The notes under the pieces: generated by a model
What the model saw: only the letters and a program-made list of their open reading frames with translations
What the model was told of the DNA's origin: nothing
Databases searched by the model: none
NCBI GenBank assembly: GCA_012522855.1
Contig: JAAYJQ010000019.1
Span: 62,001 to 126,000, forward strand
Direction: 5' to 3'
Origin: Bacteroidales bacterium
GTDB lineage: Bacteria; Bacteroidota; Bacteroidia; Bacteroidales; UBA932
DNA length: 64,000 nt
Shown here: positions 27,209-36,171 of the stretch, piece by piece
How the letters are laid out: each line of letters opens with the position of its first letter
Numbering within the stretch: position 1 is the stretch's first letter
Made by a program: the position numbers and the translations under genes

Positions 27209-27300
27209 GACAAACAAAAGTTCTTTTTGTTGTCTATTTGTTAAGTTCGTTTTATATACAACAGGCCGGCGCTTTGGGGAAAGCGACGGCCTTTCTTTTT
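27209..27300 (+). ncRNA. Candidate small RNA, about 92 nt
   Basis: Begins at the predicted start of the promoter 27173-27203 with a hairpin (GACAA...TTGTC, 27209-27234), has an unpaired A/T-rich centre, and ends with a GC hairpin (GGCCG...CGGCC around 27264-27291) followed by TTTCTTTTT. It could instead be an attenuated leader of the sugar permease gene at 27424. No match to a named RNA family can be claimed. Confidence 0.5.
27263..27300 (+). terminator. Terminator of candidate small RNA
   Basis: GGCCG-GCGCTTT-GGGG-AAAGCG-A-CGGCC hairpin followed by TTTCTTTTT. Confidence 0.75.
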
Positions 27301-27423
27301 ACACGGAATCCGACCCCCGCGAATCAATTTTTTGAATCAGTCCGTTCCTTTTTCGGATTATTTGTTATATTTGTCAAGATATGTCATCATTGAATCAATG
27401 TTCAATCAATAATCTTTAACACA
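27301..27423 (+). promoter_or_regulatory. Leader with -7 box before sugar permease
   Basis: TATATTTG at 27366-27373 fits the -7 box. The -33 region is weak. Start about 27380, 44 nt before the ATG at 27424. Confidence 0.45.
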
Positions 27424-28737
27424 ATGGAAAAGAAACAAGGCAACATCGTTGCGATCATCACGATGATTTTCCTCTTCGGAATGATCTCCTTCGTGACGAA
27501 CTTGGCTGCACCGATCGGTGTGATTTGGAAACAGGCTCCCGGAATCGAAGGCTCCAACGCCCTCGGAATGATGGGCAACATGATGAATTTCCTTGCCTAC
27601 CTGTTCATGGGGATCCCCGCCGGAAAGATGCTGCAGCGGATCGGTTACAAGAGAACCGCTCTTGTAGCGATCGCCATAGGATTCATCGGTGTGTTCACCC
27701 AGTTCCTGTCCGGCATCGTCGGGGTCAATGCCCGGATCTTCGGGCTCCCGGCTAATTGGTATGTGTATCTGCTGGGCGCGTTCATCGCAGGATTCTCCGT
27801 CTGTATGCTGAACACCGTGGTCAACCCGATGCTTACGCTCCTGGGCGGCGGCGGCAAGAGAGGCAACCAGTACATCCAGATCGGCGGAACTTTCAACTCT
27901 TTGATGGCGACTTTGACCCCGATGCTGGTCGGAGCGCTCATCGGCTCCGTCAGCAAGGACACGGTGATCGCAGATGTCAATCCCGTGCTGTTCATGGCCA
28001 TGGGTGTTTTCGCCCTTGCGTTCATCATCCTTCTGTTCATCCCCATCTCCAATCCCGAGACGGAAGCCGCTGCAAGAGATGCTGTGAGTCCCTGGAAGTA
28101 TCGCCATTTCGTATTCGGAGTCATAGCGATTTTCGTCTATGTCGGAATTGAGGTCGGCATCCCGGGCACCTTGAATTATTACCTGGCGGACGGCTCTGCA
28201 AAGGGAGCGGGCCTGGATCCCGCTACCGCCGCCACCGTCGCAGGTTTTGTGGCAGGAACATACTGGTTCCTGATGCTCATCGGAAGATTCGTGTCCAGCT
28301 TCATCAGCGGAACCGTGTCCAGCAAGACGCAGCTTATCGTTGTGGCTAGCGTGGCGATCCTCCTCGTCATCGGAGCCATGCTTTCACCCGTTTCATCCAG
28401 GGTTTCGATGCCGGTCTTCACCGGTTCCGGTTTCGGAATGGTGCAGGTCCCGCTCTCGGCTTTGCTGTTGGTGCTTTGCGGTCTTTGCACTTCCGTCATG
28501 TGGGGTGTCATTTTCAATCTGTCCGTGGAAGGACTGGGCAAGAGCACGGCGCTTGCGTCCGGTATCTTCATGACGATGGTCGTAGGCGGCGGTATCCTGC
28601 CGCTGATACAGAATTGGATCGCCGACAAGACCACCTACATGGGCAGTTACTGGGTGATTCTATTCGGGGTCGGCTACATCCTCTGGTACGCGCTCTTCGG
28701 ATCGAAGGTTAAACTTGTGGACAACAAAACGGAATAA
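27424..28737 (+). CDS. MFS sugar permease (FucP/GlcP-like)
   Basis: 437 aa, about 12 membrane segments, no signal peptide. FFYGMI-like start (MIFLFGMISFVTNLAAPIGVIWK), GIPAGKMLQRIGYKRTAL in the loop after TM2, and the central loop NPETEAAARDAVSPWKYRHFVFGVIAIF are typical for the fucose/glucose/galactose symporter family. It is followed 9 nt later by a ROK kinase, so an unphosphorylated hexose is probably imported and then phosphorylated. Substrate not certain. Confidence 0.85.
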   Translation: MEKKQGNIVAIITMIFLFGMISFVTNLAAPIGVIWKQAPGIEGSNALGMMGNMMNFLAYLFMGIPAGKMLQRIGYKRTALVAIAIGFIGVFTQFLSGIVGVNARIFGLPANWYVYLLGAFIAGFSVCMLNTVVNPMLTLLGGGGKRGNQYIQIGGTFNSLMATLTPMLVGALIGSVSKDTVIADVNPVLFMAMGVFALAFIILLFIPISNPETEAAARDAVSPWKYRHFVFGVIAIFVYVGIEVGIPGTLNYYLADGSAKGAGLDPATAATVAGFVAGTYWFLMLIGRFVSSFISGTVSSKTQLIVVASVAILLVIGAMLSPVSSRVSMPVFTGSGFGMVQVPLSALLLVLCGLCTSVMWGVIFNLSVEGLGKSTALASGIFMTMVVGGGILPLIQNWIADKTTYMGSYWVILFGVGYILWYALFGSKVKLVDNKTE

Positions 28738-28746
28738 TACTTGAAT

Positions 28747-29706
28747 ATGGAAAAGAACTTGGTCATCGGAATCGATGTAGGTGGACAGACCACCAAATGC
28801 GGGGTTGTGGACGCCCGCGGAACCGTGTTGGCGCAGACCGTCCTCCGCTCCGACGCTCATACGGAAGTTGAGCCCTACATTGCCTCCGTGGCGGAGGCGC
28901 TCGAGAGAATCATCGCCGATACGAAAGCGGAAGGCGTGATCCGCGGGATCGGAGTCGGCGCTCCGAATGCCAACTACTACACGGGAGAAATCGAGAGTGC
29001 CGTCAATCTTACGTGGGGAGGGACCAAGACCATCAAGTTCGCCCAACTGCTGTCCGACGCCATGGGTGGTATCCCTGTGTCTTTGACCAACGACGCGAAT
29101 GCCGCGGCTATGGGAGAAATGACCTATGGCGTGGCCCGCGGTATGAAGAATTTCATTATGATTACGCTGGGTACCGGTGTCGGCAGCGGAATCGTTATCA
29201 ACGGGGAGATGGTCTACGGCCATGACGGATTTGCGGGTGAATTGGGACACACAACCATTGTGCGTCACAATGGCCGCCAATGCAACTGCGGCAAGCAGGG
29301 TTGTCTGGAGGCCTACTGCTCCGCGATCGGTGTTGCCCGGACGGCCCGTGAATGGCTGGACATGAGCGACGAGCCGTCCTTGCTCCGCAGTCTCGATAAC
29401 ATCTCGTCCAAGGATGTTTACGAGGCGGCGAAAGAGGGCGACAAATTGGCGTTGCGTGTTTTCGAGTATACCGGAGATTTGCTCGGCCAAGCCTTTGCCG
29501 ACTTCATCGGGTTTTCTTCTCCTGAAGCGATCGTGCTCTTCGGAGGTTTGGCCCGCTCCAAAGAATTCCTTACCGAACCGATCCTGCGCTCGATGAATGC
29601 GAATGTGCTACCCTTGTGGCGGAACAAGATAAAGCTCGTCTATTCCCAACTCAAGGAATCGGACGCCGCTATCCTCGGGGCCTCCGCTCTCGCCTGGGAA
29701 CTGTAA
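28747..29706 (+). CDS. ROK-family sugar kinase, probable glucokinase
   Basis: 319 aa. VIGIDVGGQTTKCGVVD binds the nucleotide phosphate; TNDANAAAMGEM and GTGVGSGIVINGEMVYGHDGFAGELGHTTIV hold the sugar; CNCGKQGCLEAYCS is the ROK zinc knot. Start at ATG 28747 rather than the TTG at 28741. Second gene of a permease-kinase pair; the pair ends at the hairpin at 29762-29791. Confidence 0.88.
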   Translation: MEKNLVIGIDVGGQTTKCGVVDARGTVLAQTVLRSDAHTEVEPYIASVAEALERIIADTKAEGVIRGIGVGAPNANYYTGEIESAVNLTWGGTKTIKFAQLLSDAMGGIPVSLTNDANAAAMGEMTYGVARGMKNFIMITLGTGVGSGIVINGEMVYGHDGFAGELGHTTIVRHNGRQCNCGKQGCLEAYCSAIGVARTAREWLDMSDEPSLLRSLDNISSKDVYEAAKEGDKLALRVFEYTGDLLGQAFADFIGFSSPEAIVLFGGLARSKEFLTEPILRSMNANVLPLWRNKIKLVYSQLKESDAAILGASALAWEL

Positions 29707-29761
29707 GTTTTTTCTTCGCTTGCTTGGTTTAGAATATTCTCTGAATCAATTACTTCTAAAT

Positions 29762-29791
29762 AACCCCTAGGGCAATTTTGCCCTAGGGGTT
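29762..29791. terminator. 12-bp hairpin after ROK kinase (left copy)
   Basis: AACCCCTAGGGC and GCCCTAGGGGTT pair over 12 bp around AATTTT. It lacks a strong T run on either strand. An almost identical hairpin occurs at 35347-35376. Could act as a bidirectional terminator. Confidence 0.6.
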
Positions 29792-29880
29792 ACTTGTACT
29801 GCGCTGCCAATCAACTCTTTATGGAATTCGCAGCCGACATCCGCGCAGCTGCGATACGTATGTATTGGATGACTGCTTTT

Positions 29881-31434
29881 TTATTCCGGCAATTGGGCGC
29901 CGTAGCCATCCATGGCGCCGAAGAGTTCGAGGGCCTTCTTCCAGTTGTAACGGTTGGCGAACATGGAAGAGGTGGACGTCATCGTGCCGGTCATATTCAT
30001 GCCGAAGGCCTGGCGGAAGGTGTTGACCGCCGAATTCGGGTCATAGTTCGTGCTTTCGCTGTAGGAGGCGTTGATGAAGCCCTTGAGGTACGCTTCATCG
30101 ATCTTACCCTTGAATATGGATGCGTCCGAGACCGTCTTGTTGCCGGAAGCGCGGTCGAGATATTCCACGTCGCTGAAGTCAACGCTGGACACGCGCATGA
30201 ATTTTCCTCCGCCCGGAATGGTGAGGTCGCCCTCCCTGTTCAGGAAGAAGATATTGTCTTCCACTATGGTGTTGCGGCTTGCCTCCCGATTCTTGTCGCT
30301 GTCGATGTGGGTGTAGTCGATTCCTGCGAAGATCGAGCAGCCGAAAATGTTGTTGGCAAGGTAGCAGTCCGTGCCGGGCAGGAAACGGAAGCCGTAGCCC
30401 ATGTCAAGGAAATCTTTGAGCCGGGACCACGAGAAGAGCACCGTGTTGTTGGTGAAGTCCACCGGCTGGTTTACCTTGGCATCGGAGCCGCGGACATCGA
30501 TCGCCGCCATCCTGCAGTTCACGAAGATGCTGTTGTCGATCTGCATATGCCCCTTGAAGAGGCCGAGAATGGCGTAACTCGGGGCGTTGAGGAAAGCGCA
30601 GTTCTGAATGGTCAGATCCACGGAGGAGTTGTTCAGGTAGAGGATGGCTGTTTCGTTGGTGAGCGCTTCCCGGCTTTCCAGATTCGGCCCGCCCAGCCCC
30701 ATGGTTCCGATCGGATTCATCCGTGGGGTTTCCACCCCTTCGGGCTGCCCCTTGTCATCCTCCCGCTGGGAGGACGTGTAGGAAACGGAGTTTCCACGAT
30801 CGAAAATGATTCCGTCCAGCACCAGGTCGGAGCCGGGGGATTGGATGTCCAGCATAATGGTCCCCATCTTCATCGTACCGTTGGATTCCAGCGTCGGCTG
30901 TACCATTGTACGGTAATTGAGGATGTCCCGTTTCGAGAAATCACTGTTGAAGCCGCCATAGATGTAAAGCGGTTTGTTGATGGTGATGGTTCCCGAGCGG
31001 AGCAGGCCGTAGTAGTTCCCTTCCGCCACGTAGAGCGTGGATCCTTCCGGAGCGATGTCGACCGCTTTCTGGATGTTCTTGACCGGTGTCTCCGGTGTCA
31101 GTCCGTCGTTTTGGTTGTTGCCGGACTCGCTTACATAGTAGATTCCTCCCTTGGCGGCGTTCCTGTTCGCTTGATTCTGGTTGGCCGGAGCATTCGGGTT
31201 TGCCTTCTTGTTCCCCTTAACCGCGCTTTTGGCTCCTTTTTCGACCGCATCTTCCGCCTTGTCCAGGGTTTTCTGTACAGCCCGGTCGGCAGCCATCTTG
31301 GTTCGGGTTTCCACGGCGTTCTTCGCTCTTCTGGCGATGTCGTTGAGAATTTGGGCGTTTGCAGATACGCTGAAGGTACATGCTATCACCGCCGCGAGCA
31401 TGGTTCGGATGATTTTATTCGCAAAAAATTTCAT
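29881..31434 (-). CDS. Exported right-handed beta-helix protein
   Basis: 517 aa. Signal peptide MKFFANKIIRTMLAAVIACTFSVSANA. Then a charged coiled stretch rich in Ala/Lys (about residues 25-85), a DUF1565-like entry GIYYVSESGNNQNDGLTPETPVKNIQKAVDIAPEGSTLYVAEGNY, and repeated short beta-strand turns with Asn ladders (for example LDLTIQNCAFLNAPSYAILGLF, QIDNSIFVNCRMAAIDVRG, FTNNTVLFSW, YLANNIFGC) typical for pectate-lyase-like helices. Likely binds or cuts a polysaccharide, or is an adhesin; no catalytic triad is obvious. Start at the ATG at 31434. Confidence 0.75.
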   Translation of the reverse strand: MKFFANKIIRTMLAAVIACTFSVSANAQILNDIARRAKNAVETRTKMAADRAVQKTLDKAEDAVEKGAKSAVKGNKKANPNAPANQNQANRNAAKGGIYYVSESGNNQNDGLTPETPVKNIQKAVDIAPEGSTLYVAEGNYYGLLRSGTITINKPLYIYGGFNSDFSKRDILNYRTMVQPTLESNGTMKMGTIMLDIQSPGSDLVLDGIIFDRGNSVSYTSSQREDDKGQPEGVETPRMNPIGTMGLGGPNLESREALTNETAILYLNNSSVDLTIQNCAFLNAPSYAILGLFKGHMQIDNSIFVNCRMAAIDVRGSDAKVNQPVDFTNNTVLFSWSRLKDFLDMGYGFRFLPGTDCYLANNIFGCSIFAGIDYTHIDSDKNREASRNTIVEDNIFFLNREGDLTIPGGGKFMRVSSVDFSDVEYLDRASGNKTVSDASIFKGKIDEAYLKGFINASYSESTNYDPNSAVNTFRQAFGMNMTGTMTSTSSMFANRYNWKKALELFGAMDGYGAQLPE

Positions 31435-31540
31435 GATTGTTGGATATTCTGTACTTATGTACAAGTTATAATTCTTGTAAATATAATCAATTTTTTTGAC
31501 AATATCGCTGATTCCGTTGTGAATTCGCGCGATAATTTCG

Positions 31541-32578
31541 TCACGCCTCGTCAGGAATCGCCTCCGTGAGGATTTCTACCAGACGAGGCTTGGCGTAGCG
31601 ATCAAGTTCCATTTCCGGAATCAAAACATAGCCTTCCGGCAATTCGGGTGCGCAGGCGGGCTCCCAGAGGAACAGGTCGGCAAAAAGAGTCTGATGGGTG
31701 AGCTGATGCCGGATTCCTTTCCGGAGCAGGGTCAGTGTGCCGGGCAGTCCTTTTGCGGAGAGAAAGGCTTTGGAATCCTCCTCCGGCCCGAGTTCGTACA
31801 GCAAAGGCTCCCAGAGTCCCTGCCAGATGTCTCCGGCGGGGCGGCGGCGAAGGGCGGTCTGCCCTTGAAAACGGAGGTAAACATAACAGAAAAACCGCTC
31901 CCGAACCGGATTCGCCTGCTTTTTGACCGGAAGCATTCCGACTCGGCCGGTCTTCCGGGCATTGCACCCGGCCAAAAGCGGACACGCGTAGCAATCGGGA
32001 GAAGCCGGGGTACACTGCAGGGCACCGAAATCCATGATCCCTTGGTTGAAGTCAGCCGGACAATCTTCCGGCAAGAGCGCTTGGGCCAGTCGCGAGAACT
32101 CCTTCTTGGCTGCAGGCGTATTCACGGGTGTGAATATTCCGAAATAGCGTGACAGGACACGATAGACATTGCCGTCCACGACAGCGACGGGCAGTCCGAA
32201 CGCGATGGAGCCGACCGCAGCGGCGGTATATTCCCCGACACCCTTCAGGGAGCGAAGATCCTCCACCGTGTCCGGGAAGTGTCCGATGGCGACGATTTGA
32301 CGGGCGGCGGCAAGGAGATTTCGGGCGCGGCTGTAGTAACCCAGGCCCTGCCAGAGCCGCAAGATCTCGTCCTCGGAAGCGGCGGCAAGGGATTCCACAT
32401 TCGGGAAACGCTGCATGAACCGCTCCCAATATGCCTGCCCTTGTACGATTCGCGTCTGCTGCAGGATGATTTCGCTCAACCAGACCGCATACGGATCCCG
32501 GGTCCTGCGCCAAGGCAAATCCCGTCCGTTTTCCGCGTACCACCGCAGAATCGTTTCTGTGAAGATCCGATCTTCCAT
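31541..32578 (-). CDS. mutY: A/G-specific adenine glycosylase
   Basis: Removes adenine mispaired with 8-oxoguanine. 345 aa from ATG 32578. N-terminal HhH glycosylase: WRRTRDPYAVWLSEIILQQTRIVQGQAYWERF (catalytic Glu), SLKGVGEYTAAAVGSIAFGLPVAVVDGNVYRVLSR (HhH plus catalytic Asp). The 4Fe-4S cluster cysteines are in CTPASPDCYACPLLAGC. The C-terminal NUDIX-like domain (YVYLRFQGQTALRRRPAGDIWQGLWEPLLYEL) is present. The open frame extends upstream to 32722 without family similarity; ATG 32578 fits the protein. Confidence 0.95.
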   Translation of the reverse strand: MEDRIFTETILRWYAENGRDLPWRRTRDPYAVWLSEIILQQTRIVQGQAYWERFMQRFPNVESLAAASEDEILRLWQGLGYYSRARNLLAAARQIVAIGHFPDTVEDLRSLKGVGEYTAAAVGSIAFGLPVAVVDGNVYRVLSRYFGIFTPVNTPAAKKEFSRLAQALLPEDCPADFNQGIMDFGALQCTPASPDCYACPLLAGCNARKTGRVGMLPVKKQANPVRERFFCYVYLRFQGQTALRRRPAGDIWQGLWEPLLYELGPEEDSKAFLSAKGLPGTLTLLRKGIRHQLTHQTLFADLFLWEPACAPELPEGYVLIPEMELDRYAKPRLVEILTEAIPDEA

Positions 32579-32767
32579 GTCTTGCTTCGCCCCCCTCGTC
32601 TTGGCGACGTGTCTGCAAGGTACGAAATTCGGCGAGAAATCCGGCCATTCTCCGGCAGCAGCCGTCAGGATCGAAAGCCGCGCGATCGGAAAAAAATCTT
32701 CCGGATGATGCAAGGTTTTCATCTTTCCGGGATTATGATGAGTGTAAACCCCTCAGACGACCATACT

Positions 32768-33997
32768 ATGAAACGAATTCTCACCTCATTGGGCATCCTT
32801 GCCTGCCTTGCGTTCTCTGCCTGCGACAGAGAGAACCCCATAGATCCGGACGATCAGGAGATCGAATCGATCTTGCTGACCAGGGCAGAAGAAGGTTATG
32901 TGCGGCACAACAACGAATTTGCCTGGAACCTGTTCGCGGACCTCGCAAGGGTGACTCCTGGGAATTTCGTCATTTCCCCGCTTAGCGCGACCTTTACCCT
33001 CGCCATGATCGACAACGGCGCCATCGGCCAGACCCGGGACGAAATCAACCGTGTCCTCGGGTACGGCGAAGATGGGATCGATGCCATCAACGAATTTTGT
33101 CACAAGATGATGGAAGGAGTCCCCAACATCGATCGCCGGATCGAGATGGCGCTTGCCAATGCCGCCGTGATCAACCGGGGTTACCCCGTCAAGCAGACGT
33201 TCCTGAACTGCTTGGCGAGATATTATCTGGCGGAAGTCTTCCATCCGGATTTTTCCGACCCGAGTGCGTTGGCGCTCATCAATGATTGGTGTTCCGACAA
33301 AACGCGCGGAAAGATTCCGAATATTATCGATTCCTTCCAACCGAATTCGGAGGTTTGCTTCCTGAATGCCCTGTACTTCAAGGCTCCGTGGACCATCCAG
33401 TTCGATCCGGACGAGAGCAGGCCGGAACCGTTTTACGATTATACCGGGAATATCAAAACCGGCGAAGCGACCATGATGCATCTGCAGGCAGATCTGGAAT
33501 ATTTTGAAGATGAATATTATACCGCGCTGGATCTCGATCTCGGAAAGAAGGCTTTCAAGATGACCTTTTACCTCCCGAGGCTCGGCAAGACCGTCGAGGA
33601 AGCGATCACCTCCCTCACGGATCTCGGCAGTTTCCAGCCCCCGGTGGTGCGGCGGTCCCGTCCGGTCGATCTCAAACTGCCTCGGTTCCAGACCGATTCC
33701 GAATTTGATCTCAACGAGAGCCTGAAGCGGCTCGGCATGCCCACGGCTTTCAATTCCGAAGGCGGCTTCCTGAATATGACCGACAGTCCCGGACTCTATC
33801 TCGGGCTTGTCAAGCAGAAAGCCACGATTACCGTGAATGAGGAGGGCGCTGAAGCCGCGGCGGTGACCATCGGAGAGATGGTGGAAAAAGGAAGCTTGTT
33901 CCTGGATTTCCACGCCGACCGTCCCTTCTTCTATACGATTTACGATTCCGGAACCGGTTCCATCCTGTTCATGGGGCGCTATGCCTGCGTAGATTAA
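32768..33997 (+). CDS. Lipoprotein serpin 1
   Basis: 409-aa serine protease inhibitor, exported as lipoprotein (MKRILTSLGILACLAFSAC). Serpin features: FVISPLSATFTLAMIDNGA, INDWCSDKTRGKIPNII, FLNALYFKAPWTIQFDP, and the hinge EEGAEAAAVT followed by the reactive loop and DRPFFYTIYDSGTGSILFMGRY. Counting from the hinge, P1 is about Lys (in EKG), which suggests a trypsin-like target. Start ATG 32768, divergent from mutY. It is 7 nt before a second serpin. Confidence 0.92.
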   Translation: MKRILTSLGILACLAFSACDRENPIDPDDQEIESILLTRAEEGYVRHNNEFAWNLFADLARVTPGNFVISPLSATFTLAMIDNGAIGQTRDEINRVLGYGEDGIDAINEFCHKMMEGVPNIDRRIEMALANAAVINRGYPVKQTFLNCLARYYLAEVFHPDFSDPSALALINDWCSDKTRGKIPNIIDSFQPNSEVCFLNALYFKAPWTIQFDPDESRPEPFYDYTGNIKTGEATMMHLQADLEYFEDEYYTALDLDLGKKAFKMTFYLPRLGKTVEEAITSLTDLGSFQPPVVRRSRPVDLKLPRFQTDSEFDLNESLKRLGMPTAFNSEGGFLNMTDSPGLYLGLVKQKATITVNEEGAEAAAVTIGEMVEKGSLFLDFHADRPFFYTIYDSGTGSILFMGRYACVD

Positions 33998-34004
33998 TAC
34001 TACA

Positions 34005-35246
34005 ATGAGACATCTCCTCCCTGCAACCCTCCTGCTTCTCTTTACCCTGGCATTCCCGGCGTGTGACAAAAGCAATCCTCCTTCTTCCGATCCCCTCGTA
34101 CCCGGCACTATCACCCTTACGAGGACGCAGCAGGAATATGTCCAAGCGACCAATCACTTCGGCTTGAACCTATCCGCCAAAGTATTCACGATGGCTGCGG
34201 AAGAAGGGAAGGATTTTATCTTCTCTCCCATCAGCGTCGGCTATCTGCTCGGAATGCTCGGCAACGGCGCGTCGGGAGAGACCGCGAAGGAAATCTGCAC
34301 CGTACTCGGCTATGGCGAAGACGACATTGCCGCGATCAACGAATTCTGCAAGACATTCATGAATCAGTCCGGCGCGTTGGACAAGCGCGTGATTCTGGAA
34401 CTCGCGAACGCTATTGTGGCGAGCAAAGGAATCGCACCCTTGAAAGAGACCTTTACGAAGCCGGTTCGGGATAACTACTACGCCGCTGTAGAAATCTTGG
34501 ATTTTTCCGACACCCAGGCGCTTCTCGACCGGATCAACGGTTGGTGCAATGAAAAAACGCACGGGATGATCCCGAAGATTTTGGAGGAGGTGGAGTCGGA
34601 GTGCCTTGTCTACTTGATGAACGCGATCTATTTCAAAGGGGACTGGTCGCAGCAATTTGACCCGAACGAAACGAGAAAGGAGAATTTCACGAAACAAAAC
34701 GGGGACAAGGTGCAAGTAGACATGATGAATATCGATTATACGTATCACCGCTATTGGACTCCGGATTTCGAGACGCTGGCGATGCCCTACGGGAACGGCT
34801 CCTTCCGGATGACGTTCTTCCTGCCTGCATCCGAGAAAAGCGTCGAAGATGTAATCGGAGCTCTGAATCCCGAAATCTGGGCGGAAATCCAAAAAGAAGC
34901 CTGCCCGAAGTCTTCTAGAGTGAAGGTTCCCAGGTTCGAGACGGAGTCTTTCTTCGATTTGAAGCAATCCCTCATCGAACTCGGAATGCCTTCCGCTTTC
35001 GGTCCCGGCGCTGACTTCAGCGCCATGTCGGACTATTCTCTCTTTATTTCTTTCATCTTGCAGAAAGCCCGTATCAAGGTCGATGAAGTAGGTTCGGAGG
35101 CTGCCGCAATTACGATCACAGGTCTTGACGGTGCGGTGGGCGGATCCTCCTCCTCGGCTTTCTTCCTGAACCGGCCTTTCTTCTACACCATTTCGGAATC
35201 CAGCACGGGCGCCATCCTCTTCATCGGCTCCTACGGGATGAAATAG
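34005..35246 (+). CDS. Lipoprotein serpin 2
   Basis: 413 aa, lipoprotein signal MRHLLPATLLLLFTLAFPAC. Full serpin: FIFSPISVGYLLGMLGNGASGETAKEI, INGWCNEKTHGMIPKIL, LMNAIYFKGDWSQQFDP, the hinge VGSEAAAIT and RPFFYTISESSTGAILFIGSY. The reactive loop is longer than in serpin 1 and is rich in small residues (GLDGAVGGSSSS), with P1 near Ala, which suggests an elastase-like target. Roughly half of the residues match serpin 1 in the conserved blocks. Same operon. Confidence 0.93.
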   Translation: MRHLLPATLLLLFTLAFPACDKSNPPSSDPLVPGTITLTRTQQEYVQATNHFGLNLSAKVFTMAAEEGKDFIFSPISVGYLLGMLGNGASGETAKEICTVLGYGEDDIAAINEFCKTFMNQSGALDKRVILELANAIVASKGIAPLKETFTKPVRDNYYAAVEILDFSDTQALLDRINGWCNEKTHGMIPKILEEVESECLVYLMNAIYFKGDWSQQFDPNETRKENFTKQNGDKVQVDMMNIDYTYHRYWTPDFETLAMPYGNGSFRMTFFLPASEKSVEDVIGALNPEIWAEIQKEACPKSSRVKVPRFETESFFDLKQSLIELGMPSAFGPGADFSAMSDYSLFISFILQKARIKVDEVGSEAAAITITGLDGAVGGSSSSAFFLNRPFFYTISESSTGAILFIGSYGMK

Positions 35247-35346
35247 TCTCGAGCCCGCGCCCCCTGCCGGGCAAAAGGTCCGGGGTGGAGCGGATTCGGC
35301 AAGGAGGCGTGATTGCCAAAGAGCTGACCGATAATGTGTTGCGCAT

Positions 35347-35376
35347 AACCCCTAGGGCGATTTTGCCCTAGGGGTT
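35347..35376. terminator. 12-bp hairpin after serpins (right copy)
   Basis: Same arms as at 29762-29791 (AACCCCTAGGGC / GCCCTAGGGGTT), loop GATTTT. Probable terminator of the serpin operon; one loop base differs from the other copy. Confidence 0.65.
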
Positions 35377-35435
35377 TCGTGTAAGTGGTTGGCCCAGAGG
35401 ATATTCTGAAACACAGGAATATTTTTACCGAAATA

Positions 35436-35467
35436 TTTGGTTTATAAAATAAACTACTTTATATTTG
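35436..35467 (+). promoter_or_regulatory. Promoter of membrane protein/regulator operon
   Basis: TTTG (35436-35439), 20 nt, TATATTTG (35460-35467). Exact consensus; 62 nt before the ATG at 35530. Confidence 0.85.
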
Positions 35468-35529
35468 TGGCAAGAAAGGGAGGAAAAGAGCTCGCCTGCC
35501 CTTTTGACATATTCAAATAATGCAAAGTC

Positions 35530-36171
35530 ATGGAAAACAATCTTGAAAAACAATTGACTCCGGAAGAGAGTCTGTCCATCATTTCCGCCTCCTTGGAAAA
35601 GAGCAGGCGGGACATGCTTGAGAATGCCGGCGCGCCGATGCTCCGCTGGGGAATCCTCGTTCTGGTCTTCTCCCTGCTTGTATTCTTTCTTTGGAACAAA
35701 ACGGGCAGCCCGGCCTGGAACTGTCTCTGGTTCCTGATGTGCGTGATCGGTTTCGCCATCGAAAGGTTCGCGGACCGGAAGAAAAGCAAAGGAATCCGCA
35801 GTTTCCTCGCCGTGACCCTGGGCAAAGTCTGGGGTGTGTTCGGCATCCTGGCTGTGTCAACCTCCACCCTCATGGTCCTCTGCCTGCTCGGAATCGTGTC
35901 CATTCTCCCGACCGACCTGCTTCCTCTTCATCCGACATATGTCCCGATCACGGCGCTGATCGTGGTCCTGATGGGCTGTTCGACAGCCATTACGGGCTGG
36001 ATCCTCAAGGACGCCTGGATCACGGTGGCGGGCTTCCTTACCGGCATCATCGGTACGGCTTTCGCCCTCGCCCTACCCGGCGCGCATCAGGAACTGGTCC
36101 TCACGGGCGTGTCCCTCGTCGGACTGATTCTTCCCGGGCTGATCATCAACAGAGGCAGGTGCAATGAATAA
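35530..36171 (+). CDS. Multi-pass membrane protein of unknown function
   Basis: 213 aa with a soluble N-terminus (MENNLEKQLTPEESLSIISASLEKSRRDM) and about six membrane segments, the first two near residues 38-75 and the rest between 95 and 208. A basic loop ERFADRKKSKG lies after TM2. I do not recognise a named family. It overlaps the start of a winged-helix regulator by 8 nt, so the two are translated together. Confidence 0.7.
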   Translation: MENNLEKQLTPEESLSIISASLEKSRRDMLENAGAPMLRWGILVLVFSLLVFFLWNKTGSPAWNCLWFLMCVIGFAIERFADRKKSKGIRSFLAVTLGKVWGVFGILAVSTSTLMVLCLLGIVSILPTDLLPLHPTYVPITALIVVLMGCSTAITGWILKDAWITVAGFLTGIIGTAFALALPGAHQELVLTGVSLVGLILPGLIINRGRCNE

